DNA of 64,000 nt from Triglochin maritima (GCA_963682175.1 OY821789.1:7378001-7442000); one strand, 5' to 3'. Counted from the first letter of the stretch, positions 1 to 11,947 are shown. A program made the numbers and translations. The notes: generated by a model not told the origin, from the sequence alone.

Positions 1-1583
1 GATGCCTTGTGGCAGTCGACCGGTTGTGCATTGTGCTGGTGAATCAGGGCCTTCTGTTGTGTTTCGGTCGACCAGTTCCTTGGGGTCGTTCGACCGGAAC
101 TTAAGTGTACTGAATAGAAATGCATTCTTGTTTGACCGTTTATTGTTATGTGTTCGACCGTTATATGACTTAGAACTGCTAGGATGCCCTGGTAGTTTTC
201 GGTCGACCGAGACCCCTGAGTCGGTCGACTGGTAGTTTTGAATTGATGTTGACCAGACTCCGGATTTTGACCTCGTATCGGTCGACCGGTTTTAGATCTC
301 TGTTCGACCGTTGGGACTTAGGTTTTGCGCATAGAGTTCGACCGTTGTAGACTTTCGGTCGACCGATTTCCATGTGGAAGCGGTCGACCGGGTTGCCTCT
401 TTCGGTCGACCGTTTATGCACAAAACCAAATTCTCAGTCCTTTTTAGGATGTCAACTCTGTCCACGGAAACCCGTGTCCTCGCCTTGTGCGTGAGCCGAG
501 AGGTGATGGTGGATGGCTCCGTACGCGTGCCTGCCCAGGGACCACCGTGTGGAAGAGTGTGGGTGTTCGGGACGTGTCACCTCCGTGTATGGGTGGTGAC
601 TTGATGTGATGGATTGATTGGACTCATGGTAGAGTAGCAGGCCTGAGGGATCGTGGATCCCAATGTATGATGTTTGTGCGAGCACGCAACTGTCGTTGGG
701 TGAGGTGACTACCAGCCTGGATGGCTACGGAGGTCGTTGCCCTGCTTTTATAGCAGCACAGTTGGTGTTTGCGGCTCGTGGAGCCTGATGACCTGGCAGA
801 CTTCGGTCTGGACCCGTCCAATGTTGTGTCAGGCGTACTGATGGACCACCGATGTTGTGCCGGTGATGCCGCCGATGTTGTTCCGACGATGATGATTGAT
901 GGACCGATGTTGTTCCAGCTATGTTCCTCAGATGGGCACCTACTGAGATGATGATTGATGGACCGACCAAGCGACGACTCCGTTGGTGTGGTTTCGATCA
1001 CGAAGTTACAAATCTGTTTCTTATGACGTGGACTTGGCGGATGCTCCTTGCCGAACCCCATGATTAATGTAGCCGCGTGTGGGGAGTGTTACGTCATGTT
1101 CTGTTAGACCGTATGTGCCTACGGTAGGTCTCCTTGGGAGACCCGATGATGATTGTCGGACTGATGTCCTATGTTACCCTTCGGGGGAACTGTTTTCCTT
1201 ACTGTTGATGACATGCTACTAGTATGATAGATTCATTTGTACTACTGCATGCATATAGGTGAACTTGGCATACGAGGTTTCCTTATGGAAACTCAGGCAT
1301 TGTTGTTACATCTTTTTCATGACCGCAGTAGGTCCAGTTGGGTGGTGATCAGCGGACGCGTGCATCTTGAGATCGGATCCTCTCCTTCGAACCACTGAGG
1401 TCGACATGATTACTTTTATCTCCCTTTGTTGTTCTGTTGTAATCATGTATCGTTTTGACAAACTCTGATGTAATATGGTGCATCGCTTATATATTTGATG
1501 AGAAGTAACAGTCCCGTATTTGATTATTGGTCTCTGTTATATTGATGAATTTTTTTAAATTTCCGTTGTTTCGGGATGTTACA
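1..1583 (+). mobile_element. LTR fragment (3' part) of the GGTCGACC-array LTR family, cut by window edge
   Basis: This stretch runs parallel to the solo LTR at 57730-59880, beginning at a point equivalent to about 58272 and ending with the same terminus (a TTTCGGGATGTTACA-type 3' end at 1583). Its early part (about 15-415) carries the paired CGGTCGACC-type sites typical of the family; one pair starts at 65 and 87. The 5' end of the LTR lies outside the window, so I cannot tell a solo LTR from the 3' LTR of a full element. The bases after the end (caacc, 1584-1588) would be the right target duplication. It lies about 830 bp upstream of the MYB46 start codon, in the same orientation. Confidence 0.85.
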
Positions 1584-2410
1584 CAACCAACCGTGTTTCG
1601 TATATGCAATCACACACCAATGACAAATTATCACTTCTATATGCCAAAGTACACTAATATAGTACAATTCAAAACAACTTCACTGTTTATAGCACTTCTT
1701 CATCATGTATCAAGAGGTAATTAAAGGTCTATGGTTGATGTTCCATTGCAAATTAACATGCATATTATAGATATGCACAATAGATGGAGCAAGCACCTAT
1801 GTATTAATATGTGTATTTTTTGTGTAGACTAATTTATGTCTTTTATTTGCCTTTTAAAATAGAACATATATGTTTGTTTGTAGAATAAACATATTGAGTT
1901 GAAAACAAGGAGCTTATGTGAATTGGAAGCAAATATCTTACGTGGCTATGAAACAACCTCTTTCTTCTCTCTCTCTAGATATATCTCAATGCTATATATC
2001 TTTGTATGTTATATGAGCATGATTACCTTGTGAGTGAAGAAAAATGCATCGAAAAAGAGGAGCTGGAGTCAAAGACAAGAACACAATTGGCCTTTGCCCA
2101 CATCTCTCTCGTATTCTCTCTCTACCCTCTATTTGTTTATGTATACTCTAGAGGTCCCCTTCCAAACCGTTTTCCACTCGACCCAACAACAAACATCCCT
2201 CTCTTTCTTTCTACTATTCTCTCTCATCTTTCTCTCTCTCTCTAAACTTGTCCATGTTCTAAGCAAACCCCACGCACCAATCACCATCATCATCACACTC
2301 CTAGCTAGTCTTAACTTGATAGCCCTTCTCCAATCCATCCACCACCTTCCTCTTCTCCTTATATACAATCTCCCTTCCACCCCATCCCACAACTCAATCA
2401 CCTCTCCACC
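1584..2410 (+). promoter_or_regulatory. Upstream region and leader of the MYB46-like gene
   Basis: No gene is visible here. The 3' half is pyrimidine-rich (CT runs about 2100-2260 and 2330-2400), as in many plant promoters and leaders. A TATA-like element TTATATACA at about 2359-2367 lies some 45-50 bp before the start codon, implying a short leader. Open frames across this segment on both strands are low-complexity CT/GA runs and I do not treat them as genes. A retrotransposon LTR ends at 1583, so the host-derived proximal promoter is at most about 830 bp. Confidence 0.5.
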
Positions 2411-3145
2411 ATGAGGAAGCCGACCGATCTTCTAAGTAGGGGAGGCAATGGCAATGTGCCTATGGGGAAGCTAAGGAAGGGCCTCTGGTCCCCCGAGGAG
2501 GACGACAGGCTCAAGGGCTACATGATGAGGAATGGGCAAGGTTGTTGGAGCGATATAGCAAGGAATGCCGGCCTACAACGTTGTGGTAAGAGTTGTCGTC
2601 TTCGGTGGATAAACTACCTCCGGCCGGACCTCAAGAGAGGAGCTTTCTCAGCTCAGGAGGAACAGATCATCATACACTTGCACTCCGTTCTGGGCAACAG
2701 GTTTTTTTTAGTACAAACTTTCTAATTCAAACCTTCTTAAGAAATTAAACATATTTGATTGGATAGGATTAGAATAGTTTCATGATCTCGGACTAATGTC
2801 ATTGTGAGGTCATGAATTTGATGCTGCAATTAGATCTGACTAATTACCGCACCATTAGTCGACAAAAGAACAACAGTGGGAATAGTTGATTATGTCTTTA
2901 TTATCCATGTTTTTATTCGGACTTATATATATATATATATAGGGTCAAACTCTAGTGAGCCCAGGACTCATCAAATTTAGTTTAAGCTCCCTACAATCTC
3001 ACCATTGGATCTTATTTACAGTTAATCTCACCATTCATTAGCATAACCGTTTTTTTCTTAATCTACCTTACAATTTGAAATGAGTGGTAGATATTGTAGG
3101 GACTTAATTTAAAAAAGTTGAACCCTGGACTCACTAGAGAATTCT

Positions 3146-3180
<35 letters not shown>

Positions 3181-4420
3181 CTAGTGGGCACGTATTGAGG
3201 TGGACAAGACCTAATTCGGAGGCTATTAGTTTGGCATATTTTATTTAATGTGTGGACTAGTATTGCTTCATGTTGACTTCTGTCGTATGTAAATAAAGTT
3301 CAAGGGTTGTGACATAACGTAGAGATAAATATGGAAAGGTATTTGTACTTTAATTAAAGAGGGTAATGATCAGAATTTTCAGTTTCCTGCTTTCAGAAGC
3401 TAAGAAAATTTATATATACACACACATCACTTTCTTACTTACTATGATCTTAAAATGTACCAACTTATTCTTTTGGTTATTTTAATCGTATCACTTATGC
3501 AATATGATTACTCTCTTTTTTTAATCTCACATTTCACGTACAAATTAAGTTGTTAAATCCACAACTAAAATATCAATGTATATATGTATGCTCTTTCAAG
3601 ACTATAAAATACCATATTGTTTATATGCGTGCTTGCAAGGCTATGTAAATCTTTTTTTTTTCCCGTGCATGATTGTTTCATCACTTCTACTAATAGGATC
3701 TAACCCAATTAATGTTGAATGAGTAGATGGTCTCAAATTGCCGCTCGTCTGCCCGGCCGAACCGATAACGAGATCAAGAACTTCTGGAACTCCACCATCA
3801 AAAAGAGGCTTAAAACTTCATCATCTTCCCCAAGCAATAGTGATTCTCTAGAGCAAAGAGAAGCCATGGGAGGACAAGTAGAAGGAGGTGGGAGAAGAGG
3901 GGTGATGCCCATGAAAGATCATGGCATGAATATATTTATGGATTCCTCATCATCTTCCTCTCCATCATCCCTCCATGCCATTAACCTTAATCCACTACTC
4001 AACCCTCTTATCTTCCAAGACAACACTCTCCATGTCCCAAACATGCTTCCCCTTGGCTTTGGAGATGGATTCTATGGGAATCATGAGAACGTCACAGGAG
4101 GGAGTAATATTGGATTCATGAGTGGGGGCTGTACTGAACTTCTCGTCCCTCCTTTGGAGAGCATAAGCTTTGGGGATAACTACAACAATGGAGATAACTA
4201 CAATAATAATGGTACCGTCATCGACAACGACATGAAGATCAACTTCAGTGCTAACAACAAGATGGACGGGAACAACAAGATTAACAACATCAATGGGGAG
4301 AGTGGTGTTGGAAGGAGGAATCGTTGGGAGGGTGAGGCCATGAAGATGGGTGAGTGGGACTTTGGAGATTTGGTGGAGGATGTCTGTTCTTTGCCTTTCC
4401 TTGACTTTCATGTGGAGTGA
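2411..4420 (+). CDS. MYB46: R2R3-MYB transcription factor, MYB46/MYB83 type
   Basis: Two exons, 2411-2700 and 3727-4420, splice at a GT (2701) and an AG (3725-3726) to give 327 residues. The split arginine codon restores the conserved R3 motif [21 protein letters not shown]2 carries tryptophans W26, W46 and W66; R3 has F79 in place of the first tryptophan, then W98 and W117, the normal R2R3 spacing. The N-terminus (MRKP), the R2 run NGQGCWSD followed by [12 protein letters not shown], and [12 protein letters not shown] after R3 match the MYB46/MYB83 clade, nuclear master activators of secondary-wall genes downstream of NAC factors. The C-terminal half is Ser- and Asn-rich and ends in an acidic-aromatic segment ([10 protein letters not shown]...FLDF), a likely activation domain. 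The intron usual in R2 of many R2R3 genes is absent; only the R3 intron remains. MYB46 versus MYB83 cannot be settled from sequence alone, but the linked DiT1 and CCCH genes favour MYB46. Confidence 0.93.
2941..3150. mobile_element. Small inverted-repeat element (MITE) in the MYB46 intron
   Basis: About 210 bp with imperfect terminal inverted repeats of roughly 50 bp. The left arm has CTCTAGTGAGCCCAGGACTC and later CTCCCTACAAT; the reverse complement of the right arm has CTCTAGTGAGTCCAGG and later GTCCCTACAAT. It is flanked on both sides by (TA)n runs (about 2923-2941 and 3149-3179), consistent with insertion into a TA-rich target. No coding capacity. The superfamily is not resolved because the TA tracts hide any target duplication. 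Confidence 0.65.
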
Positions 4421-5385
4421 TTTGCCCAAGTATATTATACCCATAACACCTACCTTCATATGTCTTCTACATTTTCACTTTTTATTTCTTGTATATTGTC
4501 CAAGACTTGTTATTCTAGTATAGTTGAATACCAGTCTAACTAGATTCTTTGCTTATGCTTCCTTAATTAGGTTCTATATTTTTGTAAGGCTCAAGGGGCT
4601 CACATGGCTAATACCTAATTGAATAAACACCCCAGTTCCAATAGAAATCCAACAAATCCTTCAATGGGTGGGGCATATGTATCTTTTCCTTATCATCTTC
4701 CATCATTTTCCATTCAATGTTGCATTCTCATTTTCCTTTGAGTTGAAGTCATGTCTTAAAACCACCATAATTTTTCTAAGGGAATAATTACTAGAAATGT
4801 ACAAATTGGAGACATTTGGACATAACATTATGGGATGTTCTACATGATCATGTGTGTGTATATATAGAATAATAATGAATATTCTTTTTCTTCTTTTTCT
4901 TCTTCGAGTTTTATTTTTTGTGGTAGGATCTAGAGGAAAGATGCTGATGAATTTGTGGACTTTAATTCTTCAGTTACACTTGTAATCACTTTTATAAAGA
5001 TCATGGAAAAGTCTAGCCTTTTGTTGTTGTGACATCTAATCAACATCATTTGGGTTGTTAGCAACAAAAGTTCAGATTTTAGGGGCCAACATAATTAAAG
5101 CGCTCATCTATAACATCTTCTACTAATTTCAGTGATAGTAGTAGCATTTAATGCTATACTTTCACGTGGATTCAACAATTCATCATCAAGAATTATCAAA
5201 AATAGTTAAGATACAAAGTTCGGCTTAATTACAAAAAAAGATATAACGCCTTGAAGGGATGGAGGGAAATTTTATCTCAATGGAAAATGCTTTATTAGAA
5301 ATATTTTGACACCCAAAATCCGCTTGAAGACCCAAAGAAAGCAGGTGGCACATAAGGAATGCAACTTAACCAAACCACATGAAGT
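4421..5385. other. 3' flank of MYB46, no gene seen
   Basis: Untranslated tail and AT-rich intergenic sequence between the MYB stop codon and the left target duplication of the retrotransposon. I see no convincing coding frame, RNA gene or repeat. Confidence 0.6.
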
Positions 5386-5390
5386 GAACA
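5386..5390. repeat. Left target-site duplication of the Ty3/gypsy element
   Basis: GAACA immediately before the LTR; it recurs exactly at 13920-13924 immediately after the other LTR. Five base pairs is the size made by Ty3/gypsy integrases. Confidence 0.9.
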
Positions 5391-6231
5391 TGTAACGTAC
5401 CCGAAAACAGCGGAAAATTTAAACAATAATAAAGACCGTCAACGGTCAGCACTGGGCACGTCACGGGAAACAAACCAACATATATAATATAATATGATCC
5501 ATGTGGAAGTCAAATATACAAACTGACTGTGATTACGACCAAAGCTATACAATATGTAATCACCTCAAAAGAAAGAAGACGACAACTACAGGATCTGATC
5601 TCGGGGGCACCGTCCTCGGTCACCACCTCAAACTCTAACCCTGCTCGCTACCTGAAATGCAAACAACAAACATGCCTGAGTTCCCTGAAGGAACCCCGTA
5701 TACCAAACCTCCTAAAATATAAAAAGGAATTAAATACAATGCAATGCTATGCACATGATCATCCGCCTCGGGCCCACAATAATGCCCTCACCGCCTCCGC
5801 GGCACTGAACCACTCCTGCCACTAGGGTCAAGTCAGTCCACCGCTGCCTCACAAGGGTCAGTCGACACCACTGCTCCCCAAAAAGTGCAGGAAGGAACCC
5901 CCGGTACACGCCGCACCCAAGGAGCGAGTCAGCCCGCCGAATACACAACTCGGGTCAGACGACAGCCACTGCTCCCCCAAGAGTCGCCTAGCGCGCACCC
6001 TGCCGGAATATCCTCGGCCTACCGCTAAACCCTCGCAAACTGCCCAAGGTTTACGGTACACATCCCTCACACCCCGCTCGGTAAGAGAGGAAAAAGTACA
6101 ACAATAATACGCCTTCGTCGAAGGTGAAATCCGTAGCTCTCAAAGCCGGTAATCAACCGTCGCCTCGGAGCCGGTAGTCGACCTGACATCGACGGATCGC
6201 GTGTGGATAAATCCACCAACCTGCGGTAGAT

Positions 6232-6867
6232 CGGTCGACCGCTACAAGCACACCGGTCGACCGGTCCCCCACACAGTACACAGTACTGTACAAACAAATC
6301 TACCGGTCGAACCACGCCAACCGAATTACCGACCAATCGGTCGAACAAAAGTCATCTAGCGGTCGACCGTTTGGAAGGTCTACGCTATACAATTTTATAT
6401 AATATATATATCCGACCGGTCGAACCAAGGGGACGTTCGACCGATAACAGGGATTTCAATATTTTGCCCAAGTCTCGTTCGGTCGACCGGAACTGAAATA
6501 CAGTTCGACCGAAACAACACAAGCACTTTACCGCTTAATTAAATGCTCAGTCGGTCGACCGAGAGTTAAAGAGCGGTCGACCGTTTTGATGGTCAAAGCT
6601 CCCAACCGACTTAGCATCGAATGGATCGGTCGAACAAGGTAAAGGACGTTCGACCGTTTAATAAGTCAAAATCCCCAACCGACCCATTCTCATCGTTATT
6701 CGGTCGACCGGCTAAGTGGTCCCGTTCGACCGATAACAGCATATCCCCTTTTTCCCGCATGAATTTGGCATAACGGTCGACCGTCTAACGACATCGTTCG
6801 ACCGTTCGCGGGTAAACATCAATATAATAATAGGATCGGTCGACTGCCCACAGGCACCGGTCGACCG
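6232..6867. other. Array of paired CGGTCGACCG palindromes inside the 3' LTR
   Basis: At least nine pairs of 10-bp sites, full palindrome CGGTCGACCG or half-decayed forms CGGTCGAAC / GTTCGACCG. Pairs span 6232-6263, 6338-6369, 6417-6443, 6480-6511, 6552-6583, 6627-6656, 6701-6732, 6774-6804 and 6837-6867. Within a pair the two sites start 20-22 bp apart (one pair 17). From 6417 onward the pairs recur every 63-75 bp. Half-sites within a pair are inverted, so each pair could also fold into a hairpin. The array sits about 300-940 bp downstream of the LTR TATA box. Function unknown. Confidence 0.85.
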
Positions 6868-7167
6868 ATCGTCGTCTTCAACCTCTGAATTGGTTGAATT
6901 CCGACGGGGAATTCGACACCAACGTCGATCCCCAACACTCACAAGGCACAAGTGAGTTATAATGAAGATTTGGCATACCTTTTTGACGGTTGGAGAAGCC
7001 TCCCAAGCTTTGGCTACTTCAACTCAACACTTCACCTTCTTCTCCTTTTCTTCCTTTCTTCTTCTTCTTTACTTCTTCTCTCCTTCTTCTTCTTCTCCGA
7101 AAGCCTCTCTCTCACTCTCTGGATAATCCAACAATGAAGCAAAACGTCAACTTGATCTCAAGTGCCC

Positions 7168-7175
7168 TTTAAATA
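7168..7175 (-). promoter_or_regulatory. TATA-like box of the LTR promoter
   Basis: On the minus strand the sequence reads CCTATTTAAAGGG, about 175 bp inside the 5' end of the LTR in element sense. Equivalent boxes occur in the related LTRs near 57851 (+) and 17056-17066 (-). The same box in the 5' LTR, which would drive this element, is at 13740-13747. Confidence 0.55.
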
Positions 7176-7348
7176 GGCAAACTCACCTCTCTTAAATCCA
7201 ATCATCATTCACCTAAACCTTAACCAACCAAAGCCAACCAACTCCCTCTCCCTCTCCTTCCAACACCTCCTGCTCTCCATGCATAATTAATTAAGGTTAA
7301 TTAGGTTTAGGTTTAGTTAATTATGATGTTTAGTTTAGGTTATTACAA

Positions 7349-7360
7349 TCTACCCTCCTT
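7349..7360 (-). other. Polypurine tract
   Basis: On the minus strand AAGGAGGGTAGA lies one base before the 3' LTR, the expected place and composition of the plus-strand priming site. Confidence 0.8.
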
Positions 7361-7396
7361 AAAAGAATTTCGTCCGCGAAATTCGAAACAACTGAC

Positions 7397-10300
7397 TTAC
7401 CGGAATAACTCTGGATACTGCCTCCTGACATCTTCCTCAATCTCCCAGGTAGCCTCTCTGTCAGTGTGATGCTGCCATCTGACCTTCACCATAGGAATCG
7501 CTCTCCTCCTGAGCTGATGTACCATCTGATCCACAATCTCAACTGGTCTCTCATCTAATGACAAATCCTGCTGGATCTCCGGTACTGATATCTCTATCAC
7601 ATGAGCTGGATCGGCCACGTACTTCCTCAACATAGAAACATGGAAGACGTTGTGAAGTCCTGCGAACTGTGGTGGTAGTGCAATCCTATATGCCACCTCA
7701 CCGACCCGATCCAATATCTCAAAAGGTCCGACATACCTCGGACTCAGCTTCCCCTTCTTCCCGAATCTCATCACCCCTCTGGAAGGCGAGATCTTCAGGA
7801 AGACATGATCTCCTACATCAAAAGTCAGCTCGCGCCTCCGTGTATCAGCATAACTCTTCTGCCTGCTCTGCGCCGTAGCTAGTCGTCTCCGAATCACGTC
7901 GACCTTCTCTGAATACAACTGGATAATGTCAGGTCCAACTAGCTGTCTCTCGCCCACATCACTCCAGCATACCGGCGATCTACACGGTCTCCCGTATAAT
8001 GCCTCATAGGGTGCCATTCCAATACTCGAGTGGTAGCTGTTGTTGTAGGCGAACTCGATCAACGGCAAATGCTCATCCCAATGCCCGGCCCAGTCAAGTG
8101 TACACGCTCTCAGCATGTCCTCCAATGTCTGTATCGTCCGCTCTGACTGGCCATCTGTCTGTGGGTGGAAAGCTGTGCTAAACTTCAGACGTGTCCCCAG
8201 TGCTCTGTGTAGACTCTCCCAAAATCTCGAAGTGAATCTGGGATCTCTGTCTGAAATGATACTGACTGGTACGCCATGAAGTCTGACAATCTCCTCAATA
8301 TATAACTTAGCTAGACCCTCCAGAGCAAGAGTGGTCTTAATAGCTAAGAAATGCGCCGACTTGGTCAGTCGATCGACTATAACCCAAATCGCATCGTGGA
8401 ATCTCCGTGTCTTCGGTAGCCCCGTAACAAAATCCATCGTCACGTGCTCCCACTTCCACTCGGGCAACTCAATCCTCTGCATCTGCCCTGCTGGTCTCTG
8501 GTGCTCGATCTTCACCTGCTGACAGACCAAACACCTCGACACGAAGTCTGCAACGTCCTTCTTCATACCTCGCCACCAGAAGTTCCGCTGCAGGTCTTTG
8601 TACATCTTGGTGCTCCCTGGATGAATGGAATATCTCGATCTGTGTGCCTCCTCCATGATATCCTGTCTCAGGTCCTCTGTCTTCGGCACCCAGATACGAT
8701 CTCTGAATCTCAGACCTCCGTCCACTCCAACTCTGAAATCTGACCCATCTCTGGCAGCTAACTGTAACAAACTGCTCAACTCCTCATCTGTAGTCTGAGC
8801 ATGAATCACTGCTGATACTGTCTGAGGCTCTACTCTCAATCCGGCAATCACTGCGCCCTCAGAGCTATCAGCAAATGGCCTCCACTCTGCCAAGGACTCT
8901 AGCAGTCTCCACTCCTGAATGCATAGGCCTGCTACTGATACCTCCACTTTCCGGCTCAAAGCGTCTGCAACTGTGTTCGCCTTCCCCGGATGGTAAGAGA
9001 TAGTGAAGTCGTAGTCCTTAATGAACTCAAGCCATCTGCGCTGCCTCATATTCAGCTCCTTCTGCGAGAACAGGTACTTCAGACTCTGATGATCCGTAAA
9101 CACCTCGAACCGCTCGCCATAAAGATAGTGTCTCCAGGTCTTCAGTGCATGAACCACTGCTGCTAACTCCAAATCATGTGTCGGGTAATTCCTCTCATGG
9201 ACCTTCAGCTGTCTGGATGCGTACGCGATCACCCTCCCGTGCTGCATAAGTACACATCCTAAGCCAATCCCTGAAGCGTCGCTATAAATCACGAATCCAC
9301 CCGTGCCACTCGGCAATGATAAAACTGGTGCTGTGGTCAACAGTCTCTTCAGCTCCTGAAAGCTGTCCTCGCACTTCTGCGACCAAACAAAAGTGACTCC
9401 CTTCTGCGTCAGAGCCGTCAGTGGTGCTGCCAATCTCGAGAAGTCTTTGATGAAGCGACGGTAATAACCCGCCAGTCCAACAAAGCTCCTAATCTCCGTC
9501 ACGCTCGTAGGGGTCCTCCACTGTGTCACTGCCTCTACCTTCGCCGGATCCACTGATATCCCCTCTGCCGATACAATGTGTCCGAGGAACGCCACTCTGT
9601 CCAACCAAAACTCGCACTTTGAGAACTTAGCATATAACTGCTGAGCCCTCAAGATGCTGAGTACAATCCTCAGATGCTCTCTGTGCTGCTCCACATCTGG
9701 TGAATAGATCAAGATGTCATCCACGAAGACAATCACAAATATATCAATGTACTGCCTGAATGTCCGGTGCATCAGATCCATGAACGCTGCCGGAGCATTC
9801 GTCAATCCAAATGGCATCACCAAGAACTCATAGTGTCCATATCTCGTCCTGAAGGCTGTCTTCTGGATGTCCTCATCTCGGATCCTCAACTGGTGATATC
9901 CTGAACGCAGGTCAATCTTCGAGAAAACCTTCGCTGACTGCAGCTGGTCAAAGAGGTCCTCAATCCTAGGTAAGGGATACCTATTCTTCACCGTCACCTG
10001 GTTCAGCATCCTGTAGTCTATGCACATCCTCAAGGATCCGTCCTTCTTCTTCACAAACAAAACTGGTGCACCCCAAGGCGAGACGCTCGGTCTGATAAAT
10101 CCAGAGTCCATCAACTCCTGCAACTGCTTCTTCAACTCTGTCAACTCAGCAGGTGCCATCCGGTATGGAGCCTTCGACTGTGGTGTAGTGCCAGCTACCA
10201 ACTCAATGCCGAACTCCAACTCTCGGTGTGGTGGTAAACCTGGAATCTCCGCTGGAAAAACATCCGCGAACTCCTGCACCACCTCAATGTCCTCTAGCCT

Positions 10301-11839
10301 CTGGGACTCTGCCTCCGCAACTACAAGTGTCGCCAGAAAAGCTGCACATCCCTGCTGTAACAGTCTCTGAGCTCTCACAGCAGATACAATAATGCGACCC
10401 CCTCTGCTTCTGATCCCTCTAATCAAAATATCAGGCAAACCATTCCTCGGGATCAAAATCTTCTTCTCACGGCACAAGACTCGAACATCATATTGGGACA
10501 GCCAATCCATCCCAAGTATGACATCAAAGTCCTCCATCGGTAGCAAGACCAGGTCTGCCGGAAACTCCTGATCTCCCGAAACAACCGTGGCGCCGGGGAC
10601 AAATCTCCCCACAGTGCCCACCAGACCCAGGGGTGTGCTGACCTCCAAAGTGGCAGTCAACATCGCAAGGGTACAGCCCAACACTCCCGCAAATCGCTCT
10701 GAGATGAACGAGTGTGTCGCGCCACAATCAAATAACACCCTAGCTACTGAACCTGCGACAAGAAGTGTACCTTCCACGACAGCGCCTCCATCCCGAGCCT
10801 CCTCTGCCTGGATGGTGAAAACTCTGCCAGTGCGCTGCCCCTGCTGGGGTCTGAAAGGTGGTCTACCTCCGCCTCCTCCTCTGCCTGGTGCGGGTAAACC
10901 CGGTGGTCTGCTCGGCCCAGCTCCTCGGCTCGGACAGCTCCTGATAAAGTGACCCAGCTGGCCACACCCATGACATGCTCCGGGGGTGAAGCACGGCCCG
11001 GAGTGAAACCTCCCACAAGTACCACAAGGCTCTGGTCGTGGTACTGCAACTCCTGCTCCCTCGTATCGGGGCCTCTTGCCCGGATTCCCTCCAGTCTGAC
11101 CTCCTGGCCTCCCAGAGAACCTACCTGATGGCCTCCTCTCATCCTGGTAGTTCTCCCTGTAGTCACGATCAAGAACAGAGGCACTCTTCACTGCATCGGC
11201 CAACGTGCTCGGCATGTGTGTCAGCACCTTCGTCCTCAACTGCTTTCGGAGCCCTCGGACGAACTTCCCTGCCCTCTGCTCCTGTGTAACATACATCTCG
11301 GGACAGTAACGCTCAAGGGCGTTGAACTTCCCGATGTAGCCTGCTAGGGTCATGTCTCCCTGCTGAAGACTCAGAAACTCCTCCCTCTTCTGATCCTGGA
11401 CATGCTGCGGAAAATACTGCTCGTTGAACTCGCCAACGAACTCCTCCCAGGCTATATCATCTCTGTCTGCAAACACCACTGCAGATGTGGACCTCCACCA
11501 GTTGGACGCAGCACCGCCCAAAACATAAGTAGCCAAGCCCACTCTCGCCTCTGGAGGACAACCAATAGCACTGAAGATCTTCTGCATCATGAAGATCCAC
11601 TCCTCCGCAGCCTCTGCGTCGTACTGCCCCAGAAAGGTAGGCGGATGCTGGCGCATAAACCGGTCATGCATAGCACCAGTCCCCGTCTGCCCAGTCTGTG
11701 CTGTCTGCTGCTGTAGCATCTCTGTCAGACGTCCGACCGTATCGAACAACGTCCGACGCTCATCCTCCCAAGCCTCATCCCTCGCAGTCTCACTCTCACC
11801 GCGAGTATGGGCAACCGCCTTCCCCCGTCTAGGAGGCAT
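7397..11839 (-). CDS. Gag-Pol polyprotein of Ty3/gypsy chromovirus
   Basis: One uninterrupted frame. It is open from a methionine at 11884 (1495 residues), but MPPRRGK at 11839 is the likely start because it resembles the usual gag N-terminus. Numbering from the upstream methionine: gag about 70-250; CCHC knuckle C304/C307/H312/C317; aspartic protease with DCGA at 386-389 (Cys where Ser or Thr is commoner); reverse transcriptase about 570-760 with FVDD at 720-723; RNase H about 860-975 (SDASG at 868, a following Glu near 906, TDH near 930); integrase zinc finger H1081/H1088/C1118/C1121; integrase core D1151, D1212, E1248 (35 residues between the last two, the DD35E pattern); and a chromodomain-like tail about 1440-1492. 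Together these make the particle, copy its RNA and integrate the DNA. No frameshift separates gag from pol. No stop or frame break is visible. Confidence 0.97.
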   Translation of the reverse strand: MPPRRGKAVAHTRGESETARDEAWEDERRTLFDTVGRLTEMLQQQTAQTGQTGTGAMHDRFMRQHPPTFLGQYDAEAAEEWIFMMQKIFSAIGCPPEARVGLATYVLGGAASNWWRSTSAVVFADRDDIAWEEFVGEFNEQYFPQHVQDQKREEFLSLQQGDMTLAGYIGKFNALERYCPEMYVTQEQRAGKFVRGLRKQLRTKVLTHMPSTLADAVKSASVLDRDYRENYQDERRPSGRFSGRPGGQTGGNPGKRPRYEGAGVAVPRPEPCGTCGRFHSGPCFTPGACHGCGQLGHFIRSCPSRGAGPSRPPGLPAPGRGGGGGRPPFRPQQGQRTGRVFTIQAEEARDGGAVVEGTLLVAGSVARVLFDCGATHSFISERFAGVLGCTLAMLTATLEVSTPLGLVGTVGRFVPGATVVSGDQEFPADLVLLPMEDFDVILGMDWLSQYDVRVLCREKKILIPRNGLPDILIRGIRSRGGRIIVSAVRAQRLLQQGCAAFLATLVVAEAESQRLEDIEVVQEFADVFPAEIPGLPPHRELEFGIELVAGTTPQSKAPYRMAPAELTELKKQLQELMDSGFIRPSVSPWGAPVLFVKKKDGSLRMCIDYRMLNQVTVKNRYPLPRIEDLFDQLQSAKVFSKIDLRSGYHQLRIRDEDIQKTAFRTRYGHYEFLVMPFGLTNAPAAFMDLMHRTFRQYIDIFVIVFVDDILIYSPDVEQHREHLRIVLSILRAQQLYAKFSKCEFWLDRVAFLGHIVSAEGISVDPAKVEAVTQWRTPTSVTEIRSFVGLAGYYRRFIKDFSRLAAPLTALTQKGVTFVWSQKCEDSFQELKRLLTTAPVLSLPSGTGGFVIYSDASGIGLGCVLMQHGRVIAYASRQLKVHERNYPTHDLELAAVVHALKTWRHYLYGERFEVFTDHQSLKYLFSQKELNMRQRRWLEFIKDYDFTISYHPGKANTVADALSRKVEVSVAGLCIQEWRLLESLAEWRPFADSSEGAVIAGLRVEPQTVSAVIHAQTTDEELSSLLQLAARDGSDFRVGVDGGLRFRDRIWVPKTEDLRQDIMEEAHRSRYSIHPGSTKMYKDLQRNFWWRGMKKDVADFVSRCLVCQQVKIEHQRPAGQMQRIELPEWKWEHVTMDFVTGLPKTRRFHDAIWVIVDRLTKSAHFLAIKTTLALEGLAKLYIEEIVRLHGVPVSIISDRDPRFTSRFWESLHRALGTRLKFSTAFHPQTDGQSERTIQTLEDMLRACTLDWAGHWDEHLPLIEFAYNNSYHSSIGMAPYEALYGRPCRSPVCWSDVGERQLVGPDIIQLYSEKVDVIRRRLATAQSRQKSYADTRRRELTFDVGDHVFLKISPSRGVMRFGKKGKLSPRYVGPFEILDRVGEVAYRIALPPQFAGLHNVFHVSMLRKYVADPAHVIEISVPEIQQDLSLDERPVEIVDQMVHQLRRRAIPMVKVRWQHHTDREATWEIEEDVRRQYPELFR

Positions 11840-11947
11840 CTGCCAAAGGAAACAAGACAATATCAATATAATCTGTGCATGCATGATCCTCTAGACCTAA
11901 CTCCTAACTCAAAGGTGGTTTCTTTGGACAAGTACGCCGAGATCAAC

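Larger units (their letters stand above)
5391..7347 (-). repeat. 3' LTR of the chromovirus element
   Basis: 1957 bp, bounded on the + strand by TGTAACG and TTATTACA. In element sense the LTR begins at 7347. A TATA-like box lies at 7168-7175, so U3 is only about 170 bp, and the rest, including the palindrome-pair array, lies in the predicted transcribed part. Open frames inside it are mirrored in the other LTR and are not genes. Confidence 0.95.

Noticed and set aside
2034..2414. 126-residue frame just before MYB46, and an antisense 90-residue frame
   Set aside because: CT-rich leader sequence; no domain, and the first overlaps the MYB46 start in another phase.
5529..7172. Several frames of 60-98 residues in the LTR, mirrored at 12101-13744
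   Set aside because: Chance frames inside an LTR, identical in both copies, with no domain features.
10020..11716. Plus-strand frames opposite gag-pol
   Set aside because: Antisense shadows of the polyprotein.
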